39,584 bases of DNA from JADLEX01 sp964586775 (GTDB taxonomy: Bacteria; Lernaellota; Lernaellaia; JACKCT01), in contig CAZPJD010000167.1 of NCBI GenBank assembly GCA_964586775.1, positions 1-39,584 of the forward strand, written 5' to 3'. The notes below the pieces were generated by a model that was not told the DNA's origin, made no database searches, and saw only the letters and a list, made by a program, of their open reading frames with translations. The number at the start of each line of letters is the position of its first letter. Within the stretch, counting starts at the first letter, position 1. The translations under genes and the position numbers were made by a program. Positions 8,964 through 16,154 of this stretch are shown piece by piece.

Positions 8964-9827
8964 TCACTGGCTCCAGACGTCGACGATCAGGTCTTCGTTC
9001 AGCATCGCGTAGCCGTAGATGACATCGACGGTGACGAGGGTGCCGAGGTACTCGGGCACGTAGCTCGCCTGCACGCGCGGCCCGAGCTGGATGGCGAGCG
9101 CGATGGCGTGGCGCTGGAACATGACGTTGTGGAAGGTCTCGATGCCGCTTTGCGTCGACGACGAGATGTTGTTCGACAGGTGCACGCGGCAGCCGAGGAT
9201 GTCGCCGACGAGGCCCGTCGCCATCGGCGCGTTGGGGTCGCCGGGCGCGAGGTAGTCGCGGCTCGTGAAGCCGGGCAGCGCGAGCAGCCGCGCCTTCAGA
9301 TCGGGGCCGACGACCAGGAAGCGGTCCTCCACCGGCGCGTCGGCGCTGTCGAGGTAGCGCATCGCGGCGACGAGGGCCTGGCCGACCTCCTCGTCGGTGC
9401 CGATGGCGGCGGTCTGGCGTGCGGCGAGGACGTGCAGGCCCAGCAGGTGCGTGTCGATGGCGCGCGCGATCGCGTGGCCGGCCTTCTTCGTGTAGATCTC
9501 GCGCAGGCTCGATTTCGCCTGCACCGCCACGATGTCCTCGATCAGGAAGCTGACTTCCTTGTGGTTCGCGAGCGGAATGCTGACCTTGTCCTCGGTGGTG
9601 GACTGGGGCGTGACCTGCGCGTTGGGGGCCTTGGTCTGCGCGGCGAAGTTCGACACGCGCGGCACGTGGATCACATCGCCGCCGTCGGCCGCCACGTCGT
9701 CGAAGCGCGCGACCAGATCGGCCATGACGAGGTTCTTCTCGGCGGCCTCGAGCACGTCGAGAGCCCAGAGTTCGGGGATGAAGTTCGCGGAGGTGGTGGT
9801 GGTGATGTGGGCGGTTCCGAGGGCCAT
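8964..9827 (-). CDS. Phage major capsid protein, 287 aa
   Basis: A 287-aa protein starting MALGTAHITTTTSANFIPEL. The N-terminal IPELWALDVLEAAEKNLVMA segment, followed by VIHVPRVSNFAAQTK and the late LGPRVQASYVPEYLGTLVTV and YGYAMLNEDLIVDV strands, is the pattern of P22-coat/T7-like HK97-fold capsid subunits that start with a description of a shell wall. It has no N-terminal delta domain, and a separate scaffold gene lies just upstream, which agrees with a P22-like assembly that needs no prohead protease. GGAG sits 8-9 nt upstream of ATG 9827. Its leader carries a CCAAAAA heptad array and a palindromic repeat. Confidence 0.8.
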   Translation of the reverse strand: MALGTAHITTTTSANFIPELWALDVLEAAEKNLVMADLVARFDDVAADGGDVIHVPRVSNFAAQTKAPNAQVTPQSTTEDKVSIPLANHKEVSFLIEDIVAVQAKSSLREIYTKKAGHAIARAIDTHLLGLHVLAARQTAAIGTDEEVGQALVAAMRYLDSADAPVEDRFLVVGPDLKARLLALPGFTSRDYLAPGDPNAPMATGLVGDILGCRVHLSNNISSSTQSGIETFHNVMFQRHAIALAIQLGPRVQASYVPEYLGTLVTVDVIYGYAMLNEDLIVDVWSQ

Positions 9828-9847
9828 GGGGACTCCGTTCTTTTAAG

Positions 9848-9880
9848 GGTTTTTGGTTGCTGGTTTTTTGGTTTTTGGTT
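9848..9880 (-). repeat. Degenerate heptad array upstream of the capsid gene
   Basis: T-rich GGTTTTT/GGTTGCT units on the plus strand read as CCAAAAA-type heptads on the coding strand. The array lies between the palindromic repeat 9881-9949 and the ribosome site of the capsid gene, the same order as at 711-841. Confidence 0.55.
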
Positions 9881-9949
9881 CCCTCACCCCGTCTCGCTTC
9901 GCTCGCCACCCCTCTCCCGCCCGGCGGGAGAGGGGCCGGGGGTGAGGGC
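9881..9949. repeat. Palindromic intergenic repeat between scaffold and capsid genes
   Basis: Outer arms CCCTCACCCC and GGGGTGAGGG enclose a hairpin CCCCTCTCCCGCC/GGCGGGAGAGGGG. A shared insert (GTCTCGCTTCGCTCGCC) in the left arm links this copy to those at 15408-15475 and 17696-17764. An extra GGGGGTGAGGG fragment follows at 9959-9969. It occupies most of the 145-nt gap. Confidence 0.85.
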
Positions 9950-9972
9950 CGAGCAGGCGGGGGTGAGGGCTT

Positions 9973-10545
9973 CTATCCCTCTCCCCGAGCGGCGCGCACC
10001 AGTTCGTCGCGGCGGCGGCGCAGCTCGGCGAGCGACGTCGACCGGGGCGGGGACGCGGGGGAGGGGGAGCCCGCGGAGCCCGCGCCGCCGGGCGACGCGC
10101 TTTTCGCCAGATTCGGATTCTCGGCCAGGAACGCGCGCACGGCTTCGGCGAAGCGCGACTCGTCGTAGCGCGCCGGTCCCGCGCCGAGCGCCAGCGCGAG
10201 CTCGGCCGTCGTGCCGTCGCCGGGCCACTCCACACGCGGGGCGAGCAGCGCCACCACCTGCTCGGGGCGATACGCCCCGCCGGTCGCGGCGGCGTCGGAA
10301 AGAAGCTGACGCACCCGCGTGTCGCGGTATCGCCGCTCCCAATCCTTCGCGCTCGACATCAGGCGGTCGCGCTCGGCCACGAGCGTCTCGGTGCGCCGCG
10401 CCGCCTCGTGGGCCGCGCGCTCGGTTTCGTCCATGCGGCTCGTCTCGACGCGCGAGACGGCCTCGTCGATGCGCGCCGAGAGGCGGTCGATGGCGGCGTT
10501 CACCTCGGCCGCGAGCTTCGTGAGGGGATCGTGGGGGTCTTCCAT
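9973..10545 (-). CDS. Phage scaffolding protein, 190 aa
   Basis: A 190-aa, mostly helical, highly charged protein encoded between portal and capsid genes, the usual place of the scaffold gene. The first 80 residues are a long coiled coil (AAEVNAAIDRLSARIDEAVS, then RMDETERAAHEAARR). The middle holds VRQLLSDAAATGGAYRPEQV, and a Ser/Pro/Gly-rich linker leads to a short basic C-terminal helix (LAELRRRRDELVRAARGEG), which in scaffolds binds the coat subunit. ATG 10545 has GGAG at a good distance. Scaffolds are poorly conserved in sequence, so the call rests on position, coiled coil and basic tail. Confidence 0.7.
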   Translation of the reverse strand: MEDPHDPLTKLAAEVNAAIDRLSARIDEAVSRVETSRMDETERAAHEAARRTETLVAERDRLMSSAKDWERRYRDTRVRQLLSDAAATGGAYRPEQVVALLAPRVEWPGDGTTAELALALGAGPARYDESRFAEAVRAFLAENPNLAKSASPGGAGSAGSPSPASPPRSTSLAELRRRRDELVRAARGEG

Positions 10546-10568
10546 GCGATTTTCTCCGTGCGTGTTCG

Positions 10569-11936
10569 TCACGATTCGTTTTCGCCGGTTGCGATTTCGC
10601 GCAGCACCTCGTCGCGCTGGTCGGCGGGCAATTCGCGCAGCACGGCGCGGGCGAGCCGCTCCAGCACGCGCCGCCGAAAGACCGGCCCGACGCCGAGGCC
10701 CAGCGCGCGCTCGGTCTCGTCCAGCAGCGCCGTGGGTTCGCTGACGCCGAAATCGCCGGGGAAGCGGATGCGTGCGTTCCAGTCGGGCGCGGCGATTCGC
10801 AGCGCGCCCTCGAAGGCGCGGGCGAGGTTGTCCGCGGCGTCGGCCAGCGCGTGGTTGGTGTCGAGAAAATCGAACGCCTTGCTGATGCCGCTTTGCACGC
10901 GGCCCTCGCGGGCGCTGCCGCGCGACAGGCTGGCGAGCCGGTAGATTTCGTCGATGAGCCCGTCGATGCGACGCATGAGCAGATCGGCCTGCGCGGCGTC
11001 GGGGCTGATGTATTCGGGTGCCCGGTGGCCCTCGGGGTACAAAAAGATCGAGCTGGTGCCGAGTCGCGCGATGTCGCCGTTCTCGCCGTACTCCGCGGCG
11101 CTGCCCTCGGCCACGAGCTGCGAAAATGTCTGGCGGTACAGGATCTCGCCCAGCAGCGAGCCGAGGTTGAAGATCTCGCGGTTCACGTGGACGATCGACG
11201 CGAGCAGGCTCTCGCCCACCACCGGGTCGTCCCCCGCGCGGAACCGGCAGGACACGAAGGGCACGCGCCCGAAGGGATTTTCGCCCTCGTTCACGCGCTC
11301 GCCGGCGTCGTCGATGTCGGTCCACGTTTCCGGCGTCCACAGGCGATACGCGGTGCGTTCGCCATCGACCGGAGTGCCGGCCCCGGCGGGCGAGACCTCG
11401 CGCCGCCGTTCGCGCACGAGCGCCCAGTCGAGTCCGCCCGCGCCGTCCGCGTTCCAGTTGACGAAATCGCCCGGCAGCACGAGGTGGAGGTAGCTGCGCA
11501 GGCCGAGTGCCAGTTCGTCGGCCACCGTCGCGGGGCGCGCGGTGGTGCGCGGGCGATCGACGCCGATCACCACATGGCCGTACACCGCGCCGAGCGTCAG
11601 CGCGCGCTTCATCACGTCGACGAGCCCGTGACCGCGTCCATCGGCGTCGGTCATCAACGCCGGCGCGCCGCCATCGGGCAGAATCGTCGGCCCCACGCGG
11701 AAGATCGACGCGACGTAGGTGTCCACGACCGGGCGGCAGTAGTTGAGGTGAAAGGCGCGGGCGAGGCGTCGCCGGTGGTCGGCGGCGTTTTCGAGCCGAT
11801 GGGAAAAAAGATTGGACGCCGTCAGGTATTCGGCGCCTCCCTGGAAACTCTGCCAGGCGAGACGCCAGAAGGCCCGGCGCGATTCGTGATGGGGATGGCG
11901 GGATTCGATCAGATCCCTGAACGGCGTCCGCGTCAT
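10569..11936 (-). CDS. Phage portal protein, 455 aa
   Basis: A 455-aa protein with the pattern of SPP1/DUF4055-type portal subunits, the dodecameric ring through which DNA enters the capsid. Evidence includes the N-terminal helix with AFWRLAWQSFQGGAEYLTAS, RPVVDTYVASIFRVGP (about residue 90), a central strand region with LHLVLPGDFVNWNADGAGGL, and a late helix set (LMRRIDGLIDEIYRLASLSR). ATG 11936 is chosen because AAGGAG lies 9 nt upstream; an upstream in-frame extension is a basic, low-complexity stretch. It is followed by the scaffold after 23 nt. The gene normally just upstream, the large terminase, is found about 10 kb away at 21987-23240 on the same strand. Confidence 0.75.
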   Translation of the reverse strand: MTRTPFRDLIESRHPHHESRRAFWRLAWQSFQGGAEYLTASNLFSHRLENAADHRRRLARAFHLNYCRPVVDTYVASIFRVGPTILPDGGAPALMTDADGRGHGLVDVMKRALTLGAVYGHVVIGVDRPRTTARPATVADELALGLRSYLHLVLPGDFVNWNADGAGGLDWALVRERRREVSPAGAGTPVDGERTAYRLWTPETWTDIDDAGERVNEGENPFGRVPFVSCRFRAGDDPVVGESLLASIVHVNREIFNLGSLLGEILYRQTFSQLVAEGSAAEYGENGDIARLGTSSIFLYPEGHRAPEYISPDAAQADLLMRRIDGLIDEIYRLASLSRGSAREGRVQSGISKAFDFLDTNHALADAADNLARAFEGALRIAAPDWNARIRFPGDFGVSEPTALLDETERALGLGVGPVFRRRVLERLARAVLRELPADQRDEVLREIATGENES

Positions 11937-12293
11937 CGGCCCTTGCTCCTTTTCGCGGGCCGGATCGACGGGCCCGGCTGCCCGGACCCTCGACCCGTCC
12001 CTCGTCCCGTTGGGACAAGCTGCTTTTCTCGTGAACCTTGTTTTCGCGCTCGATCGTTTCCTCACCCTTCGCCGGGCGAACGGGTGTCTTGCGCGTCAGC
12101 GAGCGTCGGTCGGCGTCGTCGGAAGGGCATGTGCGCGGTTTGTCGCGCGGCGGCGCGCTTCGGCGCAAGACGGGGACATGCAGCGCGCCTCGCGATGCGT
12201 GTCCCCGGTTTCGACGCCCGCCCCGTCTTGACGCTCTCCGGGGCGCGTGATAGCCCGTGGCCCTTGGTCGGCCGGACCAGAGGGAGACAATTC
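11937..12293. other. Divergent gene-free gap with two repeat families
   Basis: No credible gene is visible between the divergent portal and protease genes. The gap holds the 24-bp repeat beginning CTCACCCTTCGCCGGGCGAA at 12061-12084, shared with 23836-23859, and a hairpin at 12172-12206 with GGGGACA/TGTCCCC ends that recurs inside the mobile-looking element at 23317-23441. Any promoters for the two flanking genes should lie here, but I see no convincing -35/-10 pair. Confidence 0.6.
12172..12206. repeat. GGGGACA hairpin repeat, isolated copy
   Basis: Arms GGGGACATGCAGCGC and GCGATGCGTGTCCCC pair with two mismatches. An almost identical hairpin with a shorter loop lies at 23359-23391, nested in a larger inverted-repeat element. 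Confidence 0.75.
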
Positions 12294-13796
12294 GTGAATC
12301 GTCGACGGATGTTTGGCGTCGTGGCGCTTTGCGCCGTGGTGTGTTTCGCGCTCGTATCCACTCCCGCGTTCGCGCGGGTCATCACGCCCGAGGAACTCGC
12401 GCGGATCCGCGCCGAGGCGCGGCCCATGCCCTTCCCCGATCCCGAGCGCGGAACCGTGACGAGCGGTCCCACGCACATGATCTACAAGTTCGACCCGCGC
12501 GACGTGGTGATCGAGGATGAGCCCGTGGACGAGCCGCGTTTGTTCGACAGCGGCCCGTCGGGACGGCCCAAGGTCGGCGGTCCCACGCAGATCAACGACA
12601 CGACGTCGCCGCCCTACAGCGCCGCCGTGCACCTGTATCTGCGTTTCGGCACGTTCGGGTGGTCGGGTTGCTCCGGTGCGTTCATCTACGACACGGCCAC
12701 CGTACTGACGGCGGGGCACTGCGTTTACAATCACGAGTTCGGCGGGCTCGCGAACGAGATCATCGTGATCCCCGCGCAGGACGAGGGCAACTCGCCCTGG
12801 GGATCGAAGAACGCGGTGAACTGGGCGACGAACGACTCCTGGGCGAATTTCGAGGATTACACGCAGGACTGGGCCGTCATCTCGATGCCGTCGTTCTCGG
12901 GTCCCGCGCCGATGGGCCACATCTTCGATTCGTCGAATTCCTGGTACTACAACAACGAGTTCCAGACGGCGGGCTACCCGGCCGATCTGGGCTACCCGGG
13001 CGACGAGATGTGGTGGCAGTCGGCGTATCCGGATTACGTCGATTCGCGGCTGATCCGGCCCGACTACACCTTCGGCACCGATCCCTACTACTGCATCCCC
13101 GGCCAGAGCGGCAGCGGGGTCTTTCATCAGGACGGCTCGGATTACAACATCACCGCGGTGCTCACGCTCGCGAGCTGCCACTCGGTGCGCCTGAACCAGC
13201 AGATCGTGAACTTCATCAGCTCGTTCACGAGCGGCTGCGACGGCTGCCTCATCGACGGCGCGTGTTACGAAGACGGCACGAACCGCCCCGGCAACGACTG
13301 CGAGGTGTGCGACACCGACGTGGACACCGAGAACTGGACGTCGCTCGACGAGGTGTCCTGCGACGACGGCTTCTTCTGCACGGCGAACGACACCTGCCAT
13401 GACGGCGCGTGCTGGGGCATGGACGACACCTGCGACGCCGACCAGACGTGCAACGAAAACACGAATAGCTGCGAGGGCGGTTCGGGCGGCGGCGATGACG
13501 ATGACGACGAAGCGTCGAACGATTCGTGTGGCGACTGGCTCAACCTCATCTATGGCGGCTGCGATCTCGCCTTCGTGTCGGGCGGCGTGGACCTCGAGGC
13601 GCAGGCGGCCTACGACTCGTGCGAGGCGGGCGGCGGCAAGTGGGAGTGCGTCGGCCTGTGCGTGAACCACGAGGACGTCACCGACTGCGAAACGCTGGCC
13701 GCGTGCCTGCTCTCGGCGTGCGAACTGCCGACCGAAGGCGCGGACGGCGGCGGCGATGACGACGACGATGACGACGGCGGCGGCTGCGGGTTCTGA
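12294..13796 (+). CDS. Secreted trypsin-like serine protease with Cys-rich, poly-Asp tail, 500 aa
   Basis: A 500-aa exported protease of the chymotrypsin/V8 (S1) type. A Sec signal peptide spans about residues 1-28 (FGVVALCAVVCFALVSTPAFA). The catalytic triad is visible as His142 (TAGHC), Asp192 (QDWAVI) and Ser272 (GQSGSGV). After about residue 310 comes a Cys-rich region (CDGCLIDGACYEDG; CEVCDTD; CDDGFFCTANDTC) like the Cys-rich repeats of myxobacterial surface proteins, then two Gly-rich/poly-Asp linkers and a final GGGCGF. GTG 12294 is preferred, with GGGAG 7 nt upstream; ATG 12309 is an alternative that shortens the signal peptide. Substrate is unknown. The terminal GGGC resembles the start of a MYXO-CTERM sorting tail, but no TM or Arg cluster follows. 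Confidence 0.85.
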   Translation: MNRRRMFGVVALCAVVCFALVSTPAFARVITPEELARIRAEARPMPFPDPERGTVTSGPTHMIYKFDPRDVVIEDEPVDEPRLFDSGPSGRPKVGGPTQINDTTSPPYSAAVHLYLRFGTFGWSGCSGAFIYDTATVLTAGHCVYNHEFGGLANEIIVIPAQDEGNSPWGSKNAVNWATNDSWANFEDYTQDWAVISMPSFSGPAPMGHIFDSSNSWYYNNEFQTAGYPADLGYPGDEMWWQSAYPDYVDSRLIRPDYTFGTDPYYCIPGQSGSGVFHQDGSDYNITAVLTLASCHSVRLNQQIVNFISSFTSGCDGCLIDGACYEDGTNRPGNDCEVCDTDVDTENWTSLDEVSCDDGFFCTANDTCHDGACWGMDDTCDADQTCNENTNSCEGGSGGGDDDDDEASNDSCGDWLNLIYGGCDLAFVSGGVDLEAQAAYDSCEAGGGKWECVGLCVNHEDVTDCETLAACLLSACELPTEGADGGGDDDDDDDGGGCGF

Positions 13797-13824
13797 TCGC
13801 GAGGTCGCATTTCGCTTTCACAGA

Positions 13825-13855
13825 CCCCTCTTCCCGGCGCGGAAGGGGGGTTTGT
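13825..13855 (+). terminator. Rho-independent terminator after the protease gene
   Basis: CCCCTCTTCC and GGAAGGGGGG form a 9-10 bp stem (one G-T type mismatch) around a CGGCGC loop, followed by TTTGT. It begins 28 nt after the protease stop codon. Confidence 0.6.
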
Positions 13856-13912
13856 CGTTGGGCGCGCGCGGGAAGCCCGCCCATCGGGGGTGTGAAATTT
13901 CGGCAAAGTCAG

Positions 13913-13942
13913 CATTTTTGGTTAGCTAGCTTACTAAAAATG
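13913..13942. promoter_or_regulatory. AT-rich 30-bp imperfect palindrome upstream of the lipoprotein gene
   Basis: The stretch runs from CATTTTT to AAAAATG with a perfect AGCTAGCT centre; 26 of 30 positions agree with its own reverse complement. It lies about 80 nt upstream of the lipoprotein start, is much more AT-rich than its surroundings, and is followed by a TATAAA at 13975-13980. It could be a regulator operator. No T-tract follows, so it is not a terminator. Confidence 0.5.
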
Positions 13943-14023
13943 GCCCCCGTCCTTTATGGATCGGCGCAAAGCGCTATAAACACCGCGTTCGCATTTCCGC
14001 GATTTCGCCAGGAGGTCCATGTA

Positions 14024-14296
14024 ATGAAAGCTCGCATCCTGACGCTCGTTCTGCTGGTCGCCGTGGCCGCCTTCGCCCTGATGGTGGCTTGCGGACCGCA
14101 GCCCGCGCAAAAGCCGGCCGAACCGCCGAAGACCGAGGCCGCCCCGCCGCCTCCGCCTCCTCCGCCCCCGGCCGCGCCGCCCGCCGAGGCCACTCCGACT
14201 CCGGCTCCCGAAGCCGCCGCGCCCGCCGCTCCGGCCGCTCCGGCCGCCGCCGCTCCGGCTGCTCCGGCCGCTCCGGCCGCGCCCGAGAAGAAATAA
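14024..14296 (+). CDS. Small Pro/Ala-rich lipoprotein, 90 aa
   Basis: A 90-aa protein with a lipoprotein signal peptide: basic MKAR, a hydrophobic core, and a lipobox-like LMVAC with Cys23 as the likely acylated residue. The mature part is almost entirely Pro, Ala and Glu (PPPPPPPPPAAPPAE, then repeated APAAPAAP), ending in EKK. This resembles an extended spacer that holds the C terminus away from the membrane or binds the wall. AGGAGG at 14010-14015 lies 8 nt upstream of ATG 14024. A strong terminator follows. Low complexity prevents a family call; function unknown. Confidence 0.75.
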   Translation: MKARILTLVLLVAVAAFALMVACGPQPAQKPAEPPKTEAAPPPPPPPPPAAPPAEATPTPAPEAAAPAAPAAPAAAAPAAPAAPAAPEKK

Positions 14297-14324
14297 CGAT
14301 AAGGATCCGGTTTGGATCACTCGA

Positions 14325-14359
14325 TCGGGGCCGCCCGCAAAGGCGGCCTCGATTTTTTT
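14325..14359 (+). terminator. Rho-independent terminator between lipoprotein gene and panE-like gene
   Basis: GGCCGCC (14329-14335) and GGCGGCC (14342-14348) pair around a CGCAAA loop, extended by TCG/CGA outside one mismatch, and seven T residues follow at 14353-14359. It ends the lipoprotein transcript but stops only 12 nt before the ATG of the next gene. Confidence 0.85.
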
Positions 14360-14371
14360 GGGGCTGACGTC

Positions 14372-15391
14372 ATGCGTTGGGTGATCGTGGGCGCGGGGGC
14401 GATCGGCGCGACGCTCGGGGCGTGGATGGACGAGGTCGGGCTCGGCGTGACGCTCGTCGCGCGTCCGCGCACGGCGAAAGAACCGTCCGCGAGCGGCATC
14501 GCGGTGCAACTCGGCGGGGGCCGGATCGTCTGTCGCGTGCGCGTCGCGCCTTCGGTCGCCGAAGCGCCCGACGCCGACATCGCGATTCTCGCGACGAAAA
14601 CCGGCGACGTCGCGCAGGCCGCGCGCGAGGTGCGCGAGCGGTTCGGCCCCGACCTGCCCGCGCTCGCGCTGCAAAACGGGGCGGCGCATCTCGATGTTCT
14701 GCCCGCGATCCTGCCGCGCACGATTTTCGGCATCGCGGCTTACAACGTGTGGAGCGAATCCCCCGGCGTATTCGGTGCGCGCGAACGGGGTCCCATCGCC
14801 TTGGGCGTGACGCGCCACGACCTCGCCGGTCTCGCGCAAGATGCGGCTGCGGATCTGGGCCGTGCGCTGCCGGTGCGCGTTACGGATCGCATCGTCGATG
14901 CGATCCACCACAAGATCGTCGTCAACCTCGCGAACTCGATCACAACGCTCGTGGGCGCGGGATTCCGCGAGGTGCCCGATCGGCGCGAGCTGCGCCGGAT
15001 GACGACCGCCGTGCTGTGGGAAGGCATGCGCGTGATCCGCGCCTCGGGCTTTCGCCCGGTGCGCGGCGCGGGAATGCCGCCGCCGGCGATCCTCTGGGCG
15101 GGGGCCAGCCTGCCCGACCCGCTCACGCGGCGGCTCATCGAACGCAACTTGGGCCGCATGGCGGTGTCGTCGATGGCGCAGGACGTGATCGGCCGCGGTC
15201 GCGGCGAGACCGAGCTGGACGCGATCAACGGCCGCATCGTGCGTCTCGCGCGCGAGCACGGAATCGCCGCGCCGCTCAACATGACGCTCTACGATCTGTG
15301 CCGAGAGGAATTTGCGAAGGGCGCGGCGTTTGTGCCGTGGGACCCGGCGCACGCATGGGCGGAGGTCCGCAGTCGGGCAAAGAAGGGATAG
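14372..15391 (+). CDS. panE: Ketopantoate reductase family protein (PanE/ApbA), 339 aa
   Basis: A 339-aa NADPH-dependent 2-dehydropantoate 2-reductase-like enzyme, which would reduce ketopantoate to pantoate for coenzyme A synthesis. The Rossmann motif GAGAIG is at residues 7-12. The family features ILATKTGDV (about 68), LQNGAAHLDVL (about 100) and the C-terminal helix with the likely catalytic Lys (IHHKIVVNLANSITTL, near 175) are present. Length is slightly over the usual 300-320. ATG 14372 is the only start that keeps the nucleotide motif. The family has many paralogues with other keto-acid substrates, and no other pantothenate gene is near, so substrate is uncertain. A terminator ends 12 nt upstream, leaving no room for a promoter. 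Confidence 0.75.
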   Translation: MRWVIVGAGAIGATLGAWMDEVGLGVTLVARPRTAKEPSASGIAVQLGGGRIVCRVRVAPSVAEAPDADIAILATKTGDVAQAAREVRERFGPDLPALALQNGAAHLDVLPAILPRTIFGIAAYNVWSESPGVFGARERGPIALGVTRHDLAGLAQDAAADLGRALPVRVTDRIVDAIHHKIVVNLANSITTLVGAGFREVPDRRELRRMTTAVLWEGMRVIRASGFRPVRGAGMPPPAILWAGASLPDPLTRRLIERNLGRMAVSSMAQDVIGRGRGETELDAINGRIVRLAREHGIAAPLNMTLYDLCREEFAKGAAFVPWDPAHAWAEVRSRAKKG

Positions 15392-15407
15392 GCTGTAACG
15401 CGGGACG

Positions 15408-15475
15408 CTCACCCCGTCTCGCCGCGCTCGCCTCCCCTTGCCCGTACGGCACGGGAGAGCGGTTGGGGGCGAGCG
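15408..15475. repeat. Diverged copy of the palindromic intergenic repeat
   Basis: It has the same architecture as 9881-9949 (CTCACCCCGTCTCGC start, a CCCTTGCCCGTACGGC/ACGGGAGAGC centre, GGGGGCGAGCG end) with many substitutions. It lies between the convergent panE-like and queE genes. Confidence 0.65.
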
Positions 15476-15506
15476 CGCCGGCAATCCACCACCACCAAAT
15501 CCCCCC

Positions 15507-16154
15507 TCACACCCCCCGCTCGTCCGGCGGCCAGATGAACTTGTGCATCTGAAGCTGAAACCTCGCGGGCACCCGGTCGGCGAGCATCCAGTTCACCACG
15601 TCCACGGGAGCGAGCGCGCCGAAGACGACCGATAGCAGCACCGTCCCCGCGCGTTCGTGCAGGGCGTGGCGGGCGATGGCGTCGCGCGCGTATTCGTAAT
15701 CGGGTCGCGAGGCGAGCACGAACTTCACCTCGTCCTTCGCGCCGAGCGCCTCGATGTTCGTCCACAGATTGCGCCCTTCCTCGCCCGAGTCGGGGCACTT
15801 GATGTCCATGATGATGCGGGCGCGCGCGTCGAGCACGTCGATGGGGTACGCGCCGGCCGTTTCGATCAGCACCGTCCGCCCCGCGTCGCACAGGTCCGTC
15901 ACGAGCGCGGGGATCTCCTTTTGCGCGAGCGGTTCGCCGCCCGTGATCTCGACCAGATCGACGCCGAAGCCGAGCGCGCGGGCGAGCACGTCGGCGCGCT
16001 CCATCGTCTCGCCGCCCTCGAACGCATACGCGGTGTCGCACCACACGCACCGCAGCGGGCAGCCCGTGGTGCGTACAAAGACGCACGGCAGCCCGGCGAA
16101 GGTCGATTCGCCCTGCACCGACAGGTAAATCTCGTGGATGCGCAGCGCGCTCAC
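15507..16154 (-). CDS. queE: 7-carboxy-7-deazaguanine synthase (QueE)
   Basis: A 215-aa radical SAM enzyme converting 6-carboxytetrahydropterin to 7-carboxy-7-deazaguanine in queuosine/preQ0 synthesis. It opens with the family signature IHEIYLSVQGESTFAGLPCV. The [4Fe-4S] ligands are the radical SAM CxxxCxxC Cys32, Cys36 and Cys39, followed by WCDT. The SAM-binding EITGGEPL lies near 70 and the late FQLQMHKFIWPPDERGV segment is typical of QueE. Start is GTG 16154, whose GTGA overlaps the ftcD stop by 4 nt, so translation is probably coupled to ftcD. Length is normal. No queC, queD or queF is in the window, so its position behind histidine-degradation genes is unusual. Confidence 0.9.
   Translation of the reverse strand: MSALRIHEIYLSVQGESTFAGLPCVFVRTTGCPLRCVWCDTAYAFEGGETMERADVLARALGFGVDLVEITGGEPLAQKEIPALVTDLCDAGRTVLIETAGAYPIDVLDARARIIMDIKCPDSGEEGRNLWTNIEALGAKDEVKFVLASRPDYEYARDAIARHALHERAGTVLLSVVFGALAPVDVVNWMLADRVPARFQLQMHKFIWPPDERGV

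Noticed and set aside
8964..9827. Prohead protease or capsid-fused protease
   Set aside because: The capsid protein has no N-terminal protease-like extension and no neighbouring gene has Ser/His/Asp protease motifs; the presence of a separate scaffold gene makes one unnecessary.
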